This document shows positions 43,427 through 54,575 of a stretch of DNA of 64,000 bases, piece after piece (the stretch's first letter is position 1; the number at the start of each line of letters is the position of its first letter). The notes under the pieces are model-generated. The model ran no database searches. It was not told the DNA's origin and worked only from the letters and a program-made list of their open reading frames with translations. Source of the stretch: Hirsutella rhossiliensis. Taxonomy: Eukaryota; Ascomycota; Sordariomycetes; Hypocreales; Ophiocordycipitaceae. The stretch spans positions 1,488,001 to 1,552,000 of the forward strand of contig NW_025408674.1 in NCBI RefSeq assembly GCF_020360975.1, written 5' to 3'. The translations under genes were made by a program, and so were the position numbers.

Positions 43427-44721
43427 TCACTCGTCACCATTCTTTTTCGCCATCCGTTCCTGCATCTGCGCCCTAAAGGCATTCACCCCTTGGTACGTGC
43501 TTGGCTGGGCCGCGAGTCTGGCACGCCTCTCCCGGCGGGCCTCTTCTGCGGCTTGGGCGGCGCCAGACTGCAGCCGAGGTCTGGGCTGTGCTGGCGGAGC
43601 AGCCTGCCGGCCTGCGCTGTTGATTCTCGCCAGCGTCGTTGTGGGATTGTTGGGGGCGCTGCTCGCATGCTGCTTGTGCGTCTTGTAGCTGCCGAGGCGG
43701 TTCTGATACCTGGCCGCAAGGATGGCCGCCTCCCTCATGATTGGGTCTCCGTACGGATTGGAGCCAGCCTGGTTCTCGTCGCAAAGCTTGTAGACGATTG
43801 TGCGGATGAAGGAAATGGCCCTTTGGCCCGGAAGATGCAGGCGTTCCTGGATTTTGAGGCCAACGCGCCAGCGAATAAAGTCCCACGGATCCATGGCCAG
43901 GATGCCCCTGGCCTGCAGGACGCGAAGATCAGAGATCTTGCAGGCGAGACGGTACATGAGCTCCTTGTGGCAGAGGCCTTGAACGGGGAGATGGTGTTTG
44001 GAGACGAGCTGGTTCGGGTGGTAGTCGCTATCAGGGCCAAAGATTTCGCGTATCTTGTGATACTTGGACATGTTGTCCTGGTGGAACTTGCCCCGTTTCT
44101 GGACGCCCTTATTGTCAGGGTCTATGTTGTGGCGGGCTCTATACTGCTGTTTAAGGGCCTCCTCCTCGCCCTCCTTAGCCAGAAAGGCATCCAACGACTC
44201 CCAGGCGGGGATCCAGTACGGCGAATCCTCGGTTATCTTGGCGACGGGCGTGCCGCGCAGAGTCGCCGGCTTAACATAGTGGGTGCGGTCCTGGCTTAGC
44301 TCGTAGACGGCGTCGAAGGAGGTCTGCAGCGTGCGCATCAGCCCGCGTTCGGACTGCATCTGGTCCCGGGCCCCAAGGGATGGAGAGCTTGACGAAGCTG
44401 GCGCCTGGCCAAGTTGTAGCTCGCCATGTGCCTGTGACGCGTTGAAAAGTCAGCGAGAGTGGGCTCGTAAGCGCTTTAAATAGCGCGCATATAACTAGCT
44501 TAATGCATCTTAAGGAAGTACGTAGTAGGAGGGGGAATATCGACCGGGATAGCTCGCCCATCTTAACCTCTCTCGGAATAGCACAAGTGTGCTTGAAGCG
44601 GGAAGCTAGGAGAGGAAAGGAGAATAGGGCTTGCAGGGCCGCGACTCACCTGGTTCGTTGCCGCGCCGGTGCCTCGACGCGCTTCTGCAGGCCCGTCAAA
44701 CGGCTGCCGTGAAGACGCCAT
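43427..44721 (-). CDS. Conserved-looking protein of unknown function
   Basis: Two exons, 44721-44650 and 44431-43427, giving 358 aa. The splice (CAG/GTGAGT to TCACAG/GCA) keeps phase and avoids a second possible ATG whose frame stops quickly. A globular middle region, about residues 60-270, is rich in aromatic and charged residues (RTHYVKPATLRGTPVAKITE, SPYWIPAWESLDAFL, WDFIRWRVGLKIQERL, AISFIRTIVYKLCDENQ). The tail is Gln/Ala/Arg-rich and probably disordered. I do not recognise a family. No signal peptide or membrane segment is seen, and the N-terminus is not a clear mitochondrial presequence. Confidence 0.72.
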
Positions 44722-45258
44722 GCTCGCTCGGCAGAGGCGTCGACCTATTTGTCGGAGACTATCACTGCTCCTGTCACCGGCACGAGTCTTGTTTCGAGGC
44801 AGGTTGTCGGAGGAGGTGAGTGACGCGTGGGCGACGAAATCGTGGTTTGATTTATTGCTGCGGGAACTGCAAATGGTTTATGGTGCATGCAGCGGCAATA
44901 TTCGACCGGCGGAGGGGTTATGGAGGGAGTATGGAGGGGGTATGGAGGGGGTATCTGAGAAGTTGGAAGCAAGGGGCGGTGAAGAGGAAGAGGACAAGCT
45001 TGGTGTGCAGGGTCGAGGATTGTTTGCTCTTCTCCTCCGCCCACGAGGCCCACGAGCAGCCCACAGGCCCTGTTTGCTGCTTTGCAACCGCACGAGAATT
45101 GGGTATACTGCCTCGTGCCTAAGCAGAGGCATCCATGTCAAGTAGATGGACATTGCACTTTTCTGTCCCTCTCCAGGTATGATTTCATCGCTTCTACCTC
45201 GCCTTTTCCTCTTACACTTTGCAACACGCTGCACATGTCGCTGCCAAGCCCCTGCACC
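44722..45258. other. Spacer with a TATGGAGGG repeat
   Basis: Three or four GTATGGAGGG-like units lie at about 44918-44955. No gene is recognised. Confidence 0.5.
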
Positions 45259-46524
45259 TCACAGCCTGGGCTGGTCTTGCTGCCCCGGCAGCACAATGCC
45301 ATCCTGGTAGCCGCTCGCAACGTGCTTCCCCTCGGGACTCCATAGCTTGCTCTCCATCATGCATCGCCCTGCGCTGACCCGCGGCCAGCCAATCTCCTGC
45401 AGCCACCAACCGTCGCCGTCCATGACCGCCTCCTCCGGGTTGACGTGGACGTAGAACGAGTACGTCAGGCTGGCCGCCTTGCCTAGGCTGTGGCCGTAGC
45501 CGAGGTGGTTGGCAATCATGAGCAAGCCGTTGCGGTCCGCCTCGAAAGCGTGGCACACAATGTGCGCGTTGACATCCTCCTTGGGCAGTGGCTTGAGGAG
45601 TCGGTAGCATATCAGCTCCCGGCGCTCGGCGGCTGGCTTCCCGGCGTTGTACGCTTCCATGCCCACCTTGTGCATGGCGAGGATGGGAAAGGCGCCCGCG
45701 CCTCCGTTGGGGAAGAGCTGCTTGACCACGTCCAGGTCGATCTGCGGGCTCACGGCCCACTGAGCCGGGGCTCTCGACGAGAGTATGTCGGCGTAGCGTT
45801 GCTGGGCAGATCGCGGCGCCTGCACCTCGTCGGGCGTGGACCGTGACCTCTTAAAGGTGGTGATGCAGCTGAAGCAGATGCCATTGAGGCCGAGGTCGGC
45901 ATCGGACGCAGGAAAGGGCCCGGATGGCTTCTCGGATGGCTGCTTTGGCTGCCGAGCATTCACTTGGCACGCAGCAAACGACCGGCCAGAGGAGATAGGG
46001 GACACTTCGTAGACAAAAGGCCTATCTTGCAGCCCAGGGGATGTAAAGACGCCTTGGATGGTCTAGCCAGCAGCGTCAGTGTCCCCTTTCTGCAGAAACA
46101 ACCTGGCCTCGCTCACATGGATGCCGAGCTTCCCCTCAGCCTCGACGTTGCTGCTGCCCTCTTGCTCCAGGGCCCTCGCCGCAGCCAAGGGCGCCTGAGC
46201 GTAGACGTGGCCGCCAAAGGCACCGGCACCCATGAACCTGGGACGGGGCCCGTCGACGTTTCGAAACACAGCATCCCACGGCAGTTGTGCGCCGGGCTTC
46301 CATGCGGGCTGGCGACTGATGAACCTCTTGACATGGGCAGCCGGGGGGAGCGGCGTCATGGCCATGGCCTCGTCGAAGGCCATGCGCGGCCACTCGCGAG
46401 CCGGGGCGTCTGCGCCGTTGTGCAGCCTGGCGGTGGCGCGGGTTAGCATGGCCTCGGGAAAAGGCGATTCGGAGACGCACCCGTCATCTGTGAGGTGTTT
46501 GTCGACGGGTGCTTTGTGTGCCAT
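45259..46524 (-). CDS. Acyl-CoA thioesterase, TesB/ACOT8-type double hotdog
   Basis: Two exons, 46524-46117 and 46062-45259, giving 403 aa. The first hotdog has RPRFMGAGAFGGHVYAQA, the acyl-CoA-binding helix region, running to KLGIH. After the 54-nt intron comes TIQGVFTSPG, then RPFVYEVSPISSGRSFAA, the usual arrangement of the family. The second hotdog includes IVCHAFEADRNGLLMIANHL, then SFYVHVN, and WLQEIGWPRVSAGRCMMESK. These enzymes hydrolyse fatty acyl-CoA, often in peroxisomes. The C-terminal tripeptide PRL loosely fits a peroxisomal signal, which is weak support. It is divergent from the HAM1-like gene. Confidence 0.86.
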
Positions 46525-47387
46525 TTGGACCAAGTGCCACGTCGATGGTGAGCAGGTGACGGGGGTTGAGTGGCTACTTACATACCTAGGTAGGTAGGTA
46601 AGGAAAGATAGGTAGATACAGTACCCGTACAGTACACTTTATTGACTCTTCCTTACGATTTACATACGGTAAGCTGCATGGCAGGTGGGTGAGTGGGAGC
46701 CTCGGCACGTTCCCCACGCGCTAACGTCCTCGGCAGTCCGTGAGCCTGAGTCTGGCCTGAGCCACAAGTACTACGTACTCTACACAAGGGTCCGCGCCGA
46801 GGCCAGGGGGCGTGGAAGCGATTCAGGCTGTTTCCATGGCTTTGCAAGGGATAAAACACCTTTCTTCCGGCTCTGTCAGTGTTTCAGCCGGACTCGCTCT
46901 CCCTCTGACTCTTCGTAATCCTGCATCAGCAGCTCGATCAGGAAAGGCCTTGTCTCGTTCCACCTTCCCCGGATCAACGACCCAAGAGGTGAGGTCGCAT
47001 GGCGTGAACCATGGAAGCTTCAGTGTCTCGGGCCAAAGAGGGCACTCTGTCCATTGGCCCTGCGCATCGCACAGGCCGAGAAGCCACAGTCCTGCAAACG
47101 CCCATGTGCATGCGTGAATGCAGCCATGGGCAGCAAAATCTTGATTCCGACGGCTGAGGCTGCGGTGCCGACGCGCAAGGCGGGACAAAGACTCCGGCAC
47201 ACGACGCCGGGTGATACTAGCGACGTCATGGCCGCCTACAGCGCAGTGCAAGCTTCCCATTTCAGGCCAGCCATAAATACCACTGCACCCAGCCAACCTG
47301 CCCGCCCAGCTCGCGAGGACCAGCGTTTCCCGACAATGACGCCCAGCCCAGTCCAATCCATCCACTGACCTCAATCCAGACGGCACC
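46525..47387. promoter_or_regulatory. Shared divergent promoter region, thioesterase and HAM1-like gene
   Basis: An 863-bp gap separates two start codons that face away from each other. TACCTAGGTAGGTAGGTA lies at about 46585-46602. No specific factor site is claimed. Confidence 0.5.
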
Positions 47388-49652
47388 ATGCTCTCGTGCT
47401 TGGGCTTCGGCAAGTCGCGCCGCCACGACCACGGCGAGCGCGAGCCGCTTCTGCCCCAGTACCATGACGACACCCCGCGCCAAGCCCGCCTCCATGAGAA
47501 GATTCACTCGTACCAGATGCTGCGGGCCATGTCCCAGGGCTACATGCCTTCCAACGAGCAGGCCATTGTCCACCTGCGCAGTCTCCTGTCCGCCAACCTG
47601 CTCAACCCGGACGTCTCCGACCTCAGCACCTCTGGCCGCGCCCTCGTCAGCTCCACCAAGCTGTGGATCACGCAGCTCATCGACCTGCTGGAGCACAAGA
47701 ACCCGCACGACCAGGTCCAGGATTTCATCTGGTACATGGCCAAGGCCCGTCTGGACATTGACGTCGGAGATATTGGCGCCAGGGCCGCCGCGTCCAAGGC
47801 CAAGGCAGACGCCTCTGCCACTGTCGCCAGCCTCAAGACCATTGGCTCCCTGCTGCTCACCAACTCGGAATTCCGCCTCTTCCTCGCCGACCTGAGCACC
47901 ATCGGGAGGGAAGTCTTCAGAGACGCGGCCTTTACGCTCGCTGATGTCTCACGCAAGGCGGGCGACCAGCTGAAGCCGTCCGAGGAAGCCACCGAGAGCC
48001 TCAAACACCCAGACGGAGGCACCGAGACGGCCCCGTCGGACCAAGAGCTCGAGGGTCAAGTACGACAAGTCGCCCAAGTTGTTTCGTCTGGTGCTGCAGA
48101 GGTGGTCGGCGAGGCTGGCCACAGCCTGGCTGAGCATGTCAAGGGAGACGAGCAGCAGGCTCTCATCCACCGCCTGAAGCAAGCCGTCCTCAAGCTGCGA
48201 AAGCGCCCCGACTACTCCGAGTCGGCGTCGACGCTGTCGCTGCTTCTGCAGCGTTATCTCGTAGCTTACACGCGGCTGACGTCCGACGCCGTCCACGCTG
48301 TCGAGGACGAGGTCGGGGCCAGCCGGGACGCCGACAAGGCCGTCGACAACTTCTGGCAGTTCCTCACCACCTTTGGCGACCGCGAGCAATGGGGTCAGGT
48401 GGAAAAGTCATTCAAGGACGTGGTGGATGCCGGTCGGTCGGACCCGGACTTTGACAAACTGGCCAAGGAGCTGGCCAACCTGGTCCAGGAGATGCTCACC
48501 GAGCCCGACTTTTTCGACAACGCCGAGGAGCGGCTCAAGCAGCTGCGCGCCAGAGCCAGGGAGGTTGCGTCGAGGTCCTCCATGGGCGAGAGCCTGGACG
48601 GACTCCTCAAGAACCTCCACTCGGCAATACGCTCGGTGCGCGACGACGAGGACATTGAGAAACTGTTCCGCACCTCGACTCGGATCGCGCAGATACTCTC
48701 GCCCAGCGGGCAGTACACCAACAGTCAGCTCGTTGACGACTCCATCAATGTCTTTATCCCTCTGCTTGTTCAGGGTGTGCAGCACTTGCCGGTGCCTCGT
48801 CTCGAGGTGTCCACGCCTGACGTGGATCTGCTGCTGGAGAACCTCGTGCTGGAGCCCGGCAAGACTGTCAACCACAGCTCCTTTCTCCCCTACAGGCTGC
48901 AAGTCTCGACGCACAATGACATTGAAGTCCGCAAGGCTCGCTTCCAGACGACATCGTCCATGACTACTCAGCTCAAAGTCAGGATCGCCGGCTTATCCCT
49001 TGCGGCGGCCGATGTCGGGTACTGGGTGCGTCTGCACTCGGGCTTGCTCAGGACGGTGGATGAGGGTCTCGTCAGCTTTTACCTCGACGAGCGGGGCATC
49101 GACATTGCACTCGACATTGAGATTGGGCGGGACCGCATCGACCAGATTGTTTCGCTCCGGCGGGTGGGCGTCCGCATCCACCACCTCAACTACACGTTGA
49201 GCCAATCCAAGTTTTCCTGCCTGGCGTGGCTCTTCAAGCCGCTGATCCGGCCGCTGGTGAGAAAGGCGCTCGAGGGCCAGATTGCGGCGGCCGTCGACGA
49301 GGGCCTGCGCACGCTGAACCGCGAGTTGCTGTATGCGCGCGAGCGGCTGCGGGCGACGCGCATCGCGGACCCGGAGAGCCTCGTGACGTTTGTGCGAGCC
49401 GTGGCCGCTCGGCTCACGCCTGCACCGGACCCCGATTTGGAGGCCAGGGCGGGGGTGCGGCCCGGGCGGGGCGTGTTCCGGGGGCGGTACGCGCCAGGCA
49501 GCCTGGTGAAGCTGTGGGACGACGAGGGGCGCGAGGCCGAGCAGAGGGTGTTTGAGTCCGGGAGGGGTGGGTGGCGCAACGGGATATTCGACGTCGGGAC
49601 GAGGCCGGCCGCGGATAGCTCGCTGGGGGCGAACACGACAGCAGCCGCCTGA
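47388..49652 (+). CDS. HAM1-like protein (HAM1 N- and C-terminal domains)
   Basis: Single exon, 754 aa. The start MLSCLGFGKS follows CGGCACC. The N-terminal two thirds form a long helical region with the family features SYQMLRAMSQGYMPSNEQAI, then DFIWYMAKARLDIDV and SLLLTNSEFRLFLADLSTI. The C-terminal third (RLEVSTPDVDLLLENLVLEP, then LPYRLQVSTHNDIEV and DVGYWVRLHSGLLRTVDEG) matches the HAM1 C-terminal domain, thought to resemble the BPI/LBP lipid-binding fold. Lipid binding or transport is inferred from that fold. The last 100 residues are Arg/Gly-rich and likely disordered. Confidence 0.88.
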   Translation: MLSCLGFGKSRRHDHGEREPLLPQYHDDTPRQARLHEKIHSYQMLRAMSQGYMPSNEQAIVHLRSLLSANLLNPDVSDLSTSGRALVSSTKLWITQLIDLLEHKNPHDQVQDFIWYMAKARLDIDVGDIGARAAASKAKADASATVASLKTIGSLLLTNSEFRLFLADLSTIGREVFRDAAFTLADVSRKAGDQLKPSEEATESLKHPDGGTETAPSDQELEGQVRQVAQVVSSGAAEVVGEAGHSLAEHVKGDEQQALIHRLKQAVLKLRKRPDYSESASTLSLLLQRYLVAYTRLTSDAVHAVEDEVGASRDADKAVDNFWQFLTTFGDREQWGQVEKSFKDVVDAGRSDPDFDKLAKELANLVQEMLTEPDFFDNAEERLKQLRARAREVASRSSMGESLDGLLKNLHSAIRSVRDDEDIEKLFRTSTRIAQILSPSGQYTNSQLVDDSINVFIPLLVQGVQHLPVPRLEVSTPDVDLLLENLVLEPGKTVNHSSFLPYRLQVSTHNDIEVRKARFQTTSSMTTQLKVRIAGLSLAAADVGYWVRLHSGLLRTVDEGLVSFYLDERGIDIALDIEIGRDRIDQIVSLRRVGVRIHHLNYTLSQSKFSCLAWLFKPLIRPLVRKALEGQIAAAVDEGLRTLNRELLYARERLRATRIADPESLVTFVRAVAARLTPAPDPDLEARAGVRPGRGVFRGRYAPGSLVKLWDDEGREAEQRVFESGRGGWRNGIFDVGTRPAADSSLGANTTAAA

Positions 49653-50283
49653 AGGGGCCGATACGAGGGACGGGGTGCCGATGCATGTGCGCGGGACACG
49701 GCATGTACATATGCACAGTGGCTACGAGGCAACGGCGGGAGACGTGTGGCGTCTCAGCCGGGCGCAGATGGCTTTGCATGGCGGGTTGCAAGGGTAGGAA
49801 GGGACGGATGAGGGACGGAAGACATGGAAACGCCACGCATATATCATGGCTTACACGACTGTACATGTGCAGAGGCGGAGGCTGGCGATAATGCAGATAA
49901 TGCAACGAGACTCGGCCCCGGACTTGTCAAGAGGAGATGCAGTGTCACGGCGGTGATGCATGGGCGAACACGAGCATGATGATGGTATATGCCTCAGTAA
50001 TGTATGCGGAGGGCTTTATCCGGACGAGACAGCGAGCTCGGGTGTGATATACAGTAGGTGATGTGTTTGCCCAATGTGCCGTCAGGTGACGGACGGGCAT
50101 TCGAGGTGAAGGGTTACCGATGGATCGTCAGCGCCCAAAGGTTGCGACGTATGCAGGCAGGTCTGTGTGTAGCTGTTCCGGACGTGCATGTGCGTGCTGC
50201 ATGTTGATGATAATGGCGGCTGCTGCAACAAACGGGCTGTGGGATGCTGCATGCATGTACTGTACTGTCTGTACGTGTCTGGG

Positions 50284-50375
50284 GGTGGGTGAGGTGGGTG
50301 AGTGAGGTGGGTGAGTGTGAGGTGGGTGAGTGTGAGGTGGGTGAGTGAGGTGGGTGAGGTGGGTGAAGAGGGGAG

Positions 50376-50407
<32 letters not shown>
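50284..50407 (+). repeat. GGTGGGTGAGTGA minisatellite followed by (GT)n
   Basis: Variable GGTGGGTGAG units at 50284-50368 are followed by a GT run at about 50377-50407. Confidence 0.9.
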
Positions 50408-50408
<1 letters not shown>

Positions 50409-52023
50409 GTGTTGTTGCTTCTTTGTACGACATCGAAGCAGACGCCACCCCTGTGCGTGCCAACTACACTGCACGTGATGGCCTGCTTCTTGACGGTTGG
50501 CCAGCCGGGTATGCCGTGTGTAGGAAGAAAATAGGGGGGAGAGGGCGACCATTTTTTAAAGACTGGTGGTGAGGTAGTTAGTCAAGTGGATGCTTTCAAT
50601 ATTCCTGGGATATACTCCGTATTCCATGCGCCGTCGTTTTCTGCCCCCCTCCACTTGCTTGTCGCGGATAACAAGGGGGCAAGGGTGGCCTGCCTTACTT
50701 AGCCTGGCACACACGGGCTGAATGCTTCATCAGGGCGATCCGAACCTGACGGGGGAGCAGGGAAGGCCGTTGTGATGCGCCGTGCGCGGACAGGCGGGGG
50801 AAGTGGTGGGCAGAGGATAAGCAAAAAAGAAAGGAAAAAAGGGAGGAGGAAAAGACGCGGCCAACATGCAGAAATGTGCGCCAAAAGAAAAGCCATCGGG
50901 CAGGGAGTTGGTGGTGGATGCAATGCATGGGCATGGATGGGCCGGTGGGGGCGTTGGTGGTTTGGAACATGATTGACTTGGGTGGGTGCATGGACGACGA
51001 CAATCTGCTCGAGTCGCCTCGTTTCCATTGGGTCTCAGCAGCCGGGCGCGTGGGCCGGGAATGAATGGGGTGCTAATTACTGGGTACCTAGGTAGGTAGT
51101 ACACCAAGTACCCAGGTAGTTCCTCTCTGCGTGCTTGGTCTGCGTGCTTGGTCGGCGTGCTTGGTCTGCGGCATCGACGGGCTGGGCTGTCACGGCGCCT
51201 TGCCAAAGGACCCATACCATGATGGCAGGTACTAGGTAACTACTGTGCTGTATAGCGCCCTCAGGTACCTACCTACCCAAGGCACTACTAGCCTACTACC
51301 TACCTAGTACTTAGTGGGTAGTCCAAGGTAGTACAGGTAGTAGTGCAGGATGACGAGCTCTTGTCTTGGAACTGATGGGCCCCACCCCGGTTCATTCCAA
51401 GGGTGCTAGAAAAGCTGCGTGGGGCTCGGCCCGCAGTGCCAAGGCCGATGCATGGACGCGTGCTGGCCCCAGGGGACGTGATGAATCACCCAAGGGACGA
51501 ACTGCACAGACTGGCCGGCACTCGACTCCGGGTCCGACCCGCCTTGCTTTGCCCAGATCTGGCCCCTGCTGCGCATGCTATATTTGCAGTCTGCAGCGCC
51601 GCAATGTGTGCCAGGCTTGTTGAGACTGCGACTGTACTGTGCTGTATTCTGTACTCGGATGCCGGTACCGCCGACGCCGGCGCCCACTGTACCTACTGTA
51701 CATACTGTACATACCTGACTGTACATGAGCTGGCAGGCACACACGCAAGTGCCCCACGTGATGTCGAATGCGAGACCCCTCATCTCGAAAACAAAAATGT
51801 GCGACCTCGTCTTTTCGACCGTGCACACGAAACACACACCCTTCGCTGCTGTCCCGACAGCAGGGTGTGTCACTGGCCATGTGGCTTTGTACCACTCGCC
51901 CGGAACGGCTACGCTGTGCATTAGCACAAAGTCGCCTCATTGGCGCTCCGAAGCCTCATCCCATGCTTCGACGTGTCTCCCTCCGTCACCCCTTTCAGGT
52001 TTCTGCCATCCTTGCTCTGTGTG

Positions 52024-52158
52024 TCTTCCTGTCTGCCTGTCTGCCTGCCTGCCTGCCTGCCTGCCTGCTTGCTTGCCTGCCTGCTTGCTTGCCTGCCTGC
52101 TTGCTTGCCTGCCTGCTTGCTTGCCTGCCTGCTTGCTTGCCTGCCTGCCTGCCTGCCT

Positions 52159-52189
<31 letters not shown>

Positions 52190-52222
52190 CGTCCGTCCGT
52201 CCGTCTGCCTGTCTGCCTGCCT
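52024..52222 (+). repeat. Tetranucleotide array (CTGC, CTTG, CTGT, CCGT)
   Basis: About 200 bp of back-to-back CTGC/CTTG/CTGT/CCGT tetramers, with CTGCCTGCTTGCTTGC higher-order units in the first half and CTGT then CCGT runs in the second. Confidence 0.92.
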
Positions 52223-52791
52223 TCTCTCCCCGTCCCTCCCCGTCGTTTCTTCCATCTCATCTCCCCATCTCCATCTCTCTCTCACCTCCCCCTTTTCTCC
52301 ATTCACCCTCCACACCCACTTTTCCCTCTCCCCCACTCGCACGCCCCCTCCCTCATCCCCGTGTGACATCCCTGTCTTGTGTGTGTCCGATTTCGCCTGC
52401 AGCCCATCCCTGCTCGCTGCTCTCTGTTTCTGACCCGCTTGAGCGCGGCAGGGACCCAACGGACATCTGACTCGCTTAGTTCGACTCGCTGCTCCATACA
52501 CCGCCGCTATATAACGTCGTCGGGTTGCTTTTTTACCACTCTTGTTCCACCATGACGGCTACATTGCCGTGCGACCCATTTCATCTTTGAGAGCCTGGTG
52601 CCAAAGAAAATCGAATAAAAATACCCCCACCCCTCACTCATCCTCGCCTGTCCCGAGCGCCTCCTCGCTTGCTCGAGATTCCACTGCTTCCCCCCCGCAT
52701 ACCTACCTGCTACCTGCGTGCACGACTGCCCTCGCTCGCCGTAAGAGGGTCGGACAAGAGCCGACGTCGCCCTCGCGGCGGCCCAACCGAA

Positions 52792-53961
52792 ATGGCTCTC
52801 GAGGTCCAAGCAAGCCGCCAGCATCCCCAGGACTTCTCCTGCAAATGGCGCCTTCGCACCCTTCTCGGTCCAGCCCCGAGACCTGACGTCCTGCAAACGG
52901 GCCCAACCATGGCAAAGGCCCAGGGCCCCTTACTCGCCTCCTCGAAGCAGCTGCTCGGAAACGACACGCACCATTCGCACTCCTGGGACACCAGGGGCTG
53001 GGAACCAAAGGCGGCCACTCGCCGCTCTTGCTCCCCCCGTCCGCCCACGGCGCCTGTCTCGTCCCCCCGTCGAGCCAAGCCATCTCAATTCCTCCCTATA
53101 GCGTCTCTCCTCAACCCACATACCGGACTCAAGCGTCGTCGCCACGACCTTGACGTCGATGGCCCCAACACGGCCGCCTTGAGCTCAAAGAAACGCCGCC
53201 TTCGACTCCACCTCGTCACCAGCCCGCTCTCGAGACCCTACGCGCAGCCGGCCTCGCACATCCACGTCCGCACCGACACAAAAGCCACCGCCAGTCGGTC
53301 TGCCAAGGAGGCGACCGTTTCCGCCCAGCCAAGGCTGCCGCACTTGCCCGCAACCTCGTTTCTGCGCCTCTCTGTCGTGAACCGCATGCGAGAACGCATG
53401 GAACTCAGAGGACCGCCAATTTTGAGGCCGGGCAGGCCAGACGCCAGCTTGGACACCCTGGACCCCACGCCTCGGGCATCTTGGTTTCAGTCAAGGTCGA
53501 GGTACGAGCCAGGAGGCAGGATGCTCGGCCCGGGACCGTCGGACGCAGGTGCGGGGCGCCGTCTCATCGCCAAGCGGCCCGACCGTCTTTGCCCGTCGAG
53601 AGAAAGACCGCTTCCTCCTCCTGAGAAGACGCTGCCGGAGCTGCAAAGTCAGCCCACTCCGCTCCCTACGGGACTGAGATTGGCCGCAATCGACACAATC
53701 ACCTCGCTTCTTTCCGATGCTCCACCGCTCGCATCCGAAGACCGACTCTTCACTAGTGTCCACGATGACTTCGGCCAAGATGGCTTTTCTTTCTCGAACC
53801 ACAGTGACCAGGGCTTTCATGACGCCTCCGAGGAGCCCCGAGATCTGTACTGCAATTTCGGTGTGCTACTCGGCAAGGTTCGGCCACGTTGTGCTGGCGG
53901 CCCAGACCAACGTGGGGGAGATGCCGAGGGGCTCAAAGAAGTGCCCTGGGTAGCCCGGTGA
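52792..53961 (+). CDS. Conserved fungal basic protein of unknown function
   Basis: One exon, 389 aa from the first in-frame ATG; the next Met (52909, MAKAQGPLLA) is an alternative start. The most conserved-looking part is SSKKRRLRLHLVTSPLSRPY, then AQPASHIHVR, which I recall as a recurring block in ascomycete proteins without a named function. Later parts are Pro/Arg-rich with the acidic segment DDFGQDGFSFSNHSDQGFHD. The last residues, KEVPWVAR, also look family-like and speak against an intron near 53880. It is probably nuclear, judging by the basic clusters. Confidence 0.7.
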   Translation: MALEVQASRQHPQDFSCKWRLRTLLGPAPRPDVLQTGPTMAKAQGPLLASSKQLLGNDTHHSHSWDTRGWEPKAATRRSCSPRPPTAPVSSPRRAKPSQFLPIASLLNPHTGLKRRRHDLDVDGPNTAALSSKKRRLRLHLVTSPLSRPYAQPASHIHVRTDTKATASRSAKEATVSAQPRLPHLPATSFLRLSVVNRMRERMELRGPPILRPGRPDASLDTLDPTPRASWFQSRSRYEPGGRMLGPGPSDAGAGRRLIAKRPDRLCPSRERPLPPPEKTLPELQSQPTPLPTGLRLAAIDTITSLLSDAPPLASEDRLFTSVHDDFGQDGFSFSNHSDQGFHDASEEPRDLYCNFGVLLGKVRPRCAGGPDQRGGDAEGLKEVPWVAR

Positions 53962-54575
53962 TGGATCATTCTGAGCTGGCATGGAGACCTCATAATATTT
54001 GTATGCGTGAGGGAACGAAGCAGCCACCATCCGCGCTAGAAACCCCGCGGCTTCATGGGTGAAGACGCTCAAAGACGACGTCACCCTAAGCCATCCCGTG
54101 CCTCTGGGGTATTGCGCCGGGAACAGGCGATTGAATATCAGTCTTACACTTCGCGGTAAGTAAAGCATCCGAGACAGGGCGCACGTAAAGCTAACGGCTC
54201 GTGACAGTGCTTGATTCCTCGGAAGAAAGACATCTCATGGGCGCAGAAACTACAAATACGGGGCATGAATACCTGACTTCCTTTGGTGGTGATTGTTGCA
54301 GCAGCTGATCGGCTCACGATGCGCGACTGATGCACAGGACACTCTGAGCCATATGAGTCTTGGATCTCCTTGATCTTGGGAATTGCGGGATAACAGAAGA
54401 GATGGAATTCGTCATGTTCCTGATGTGGATGGAACGGCTAGAGGAAGGGAGCAATCTCGAGGCGAATGATTCAAATACTGTCAGGCAGCTCGCTGGGCCA
54501 GACAGGTATGACTATGAAATAGAATGAGATGAACCAGTAGCCGACCCAACCATGTCCACTGCGCGACTTCTACTT
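53962..54575. other. Convergent 3' spacer
   Basis: It lies between the basic-protein gene and OHCU decarboxylase. A minus-strand open frame of 100 codons (53866-54168) overlaps the upstream gene and is not called. Confidence 0.5.

Larger units (their letters stand above)
49653..52791. other. 3.1 kb repeat-rich intergenic region
   Basis: No gene is recognised. It holds the GGTGGGTGAGTGA and GT repeats, clustered TACCTAGGTA-type motifs at about 51085-51340, and the long CTGC-type array. Open frames here follow the repeats. Confidence 0.55.

Noticed and set aside
51768..52470. Cys/Leu-rich open frames of up to 221 codons
   Set aside because: They are the tetranucleotide array read in several frames at once.
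53866..54168. 100-codon minus-strand open frame overlapping the basic-protein gene end
   Set aside because: No recognisable domain or splice partners, and it overlaps the conserved-looking C-terminus of the sense gene.
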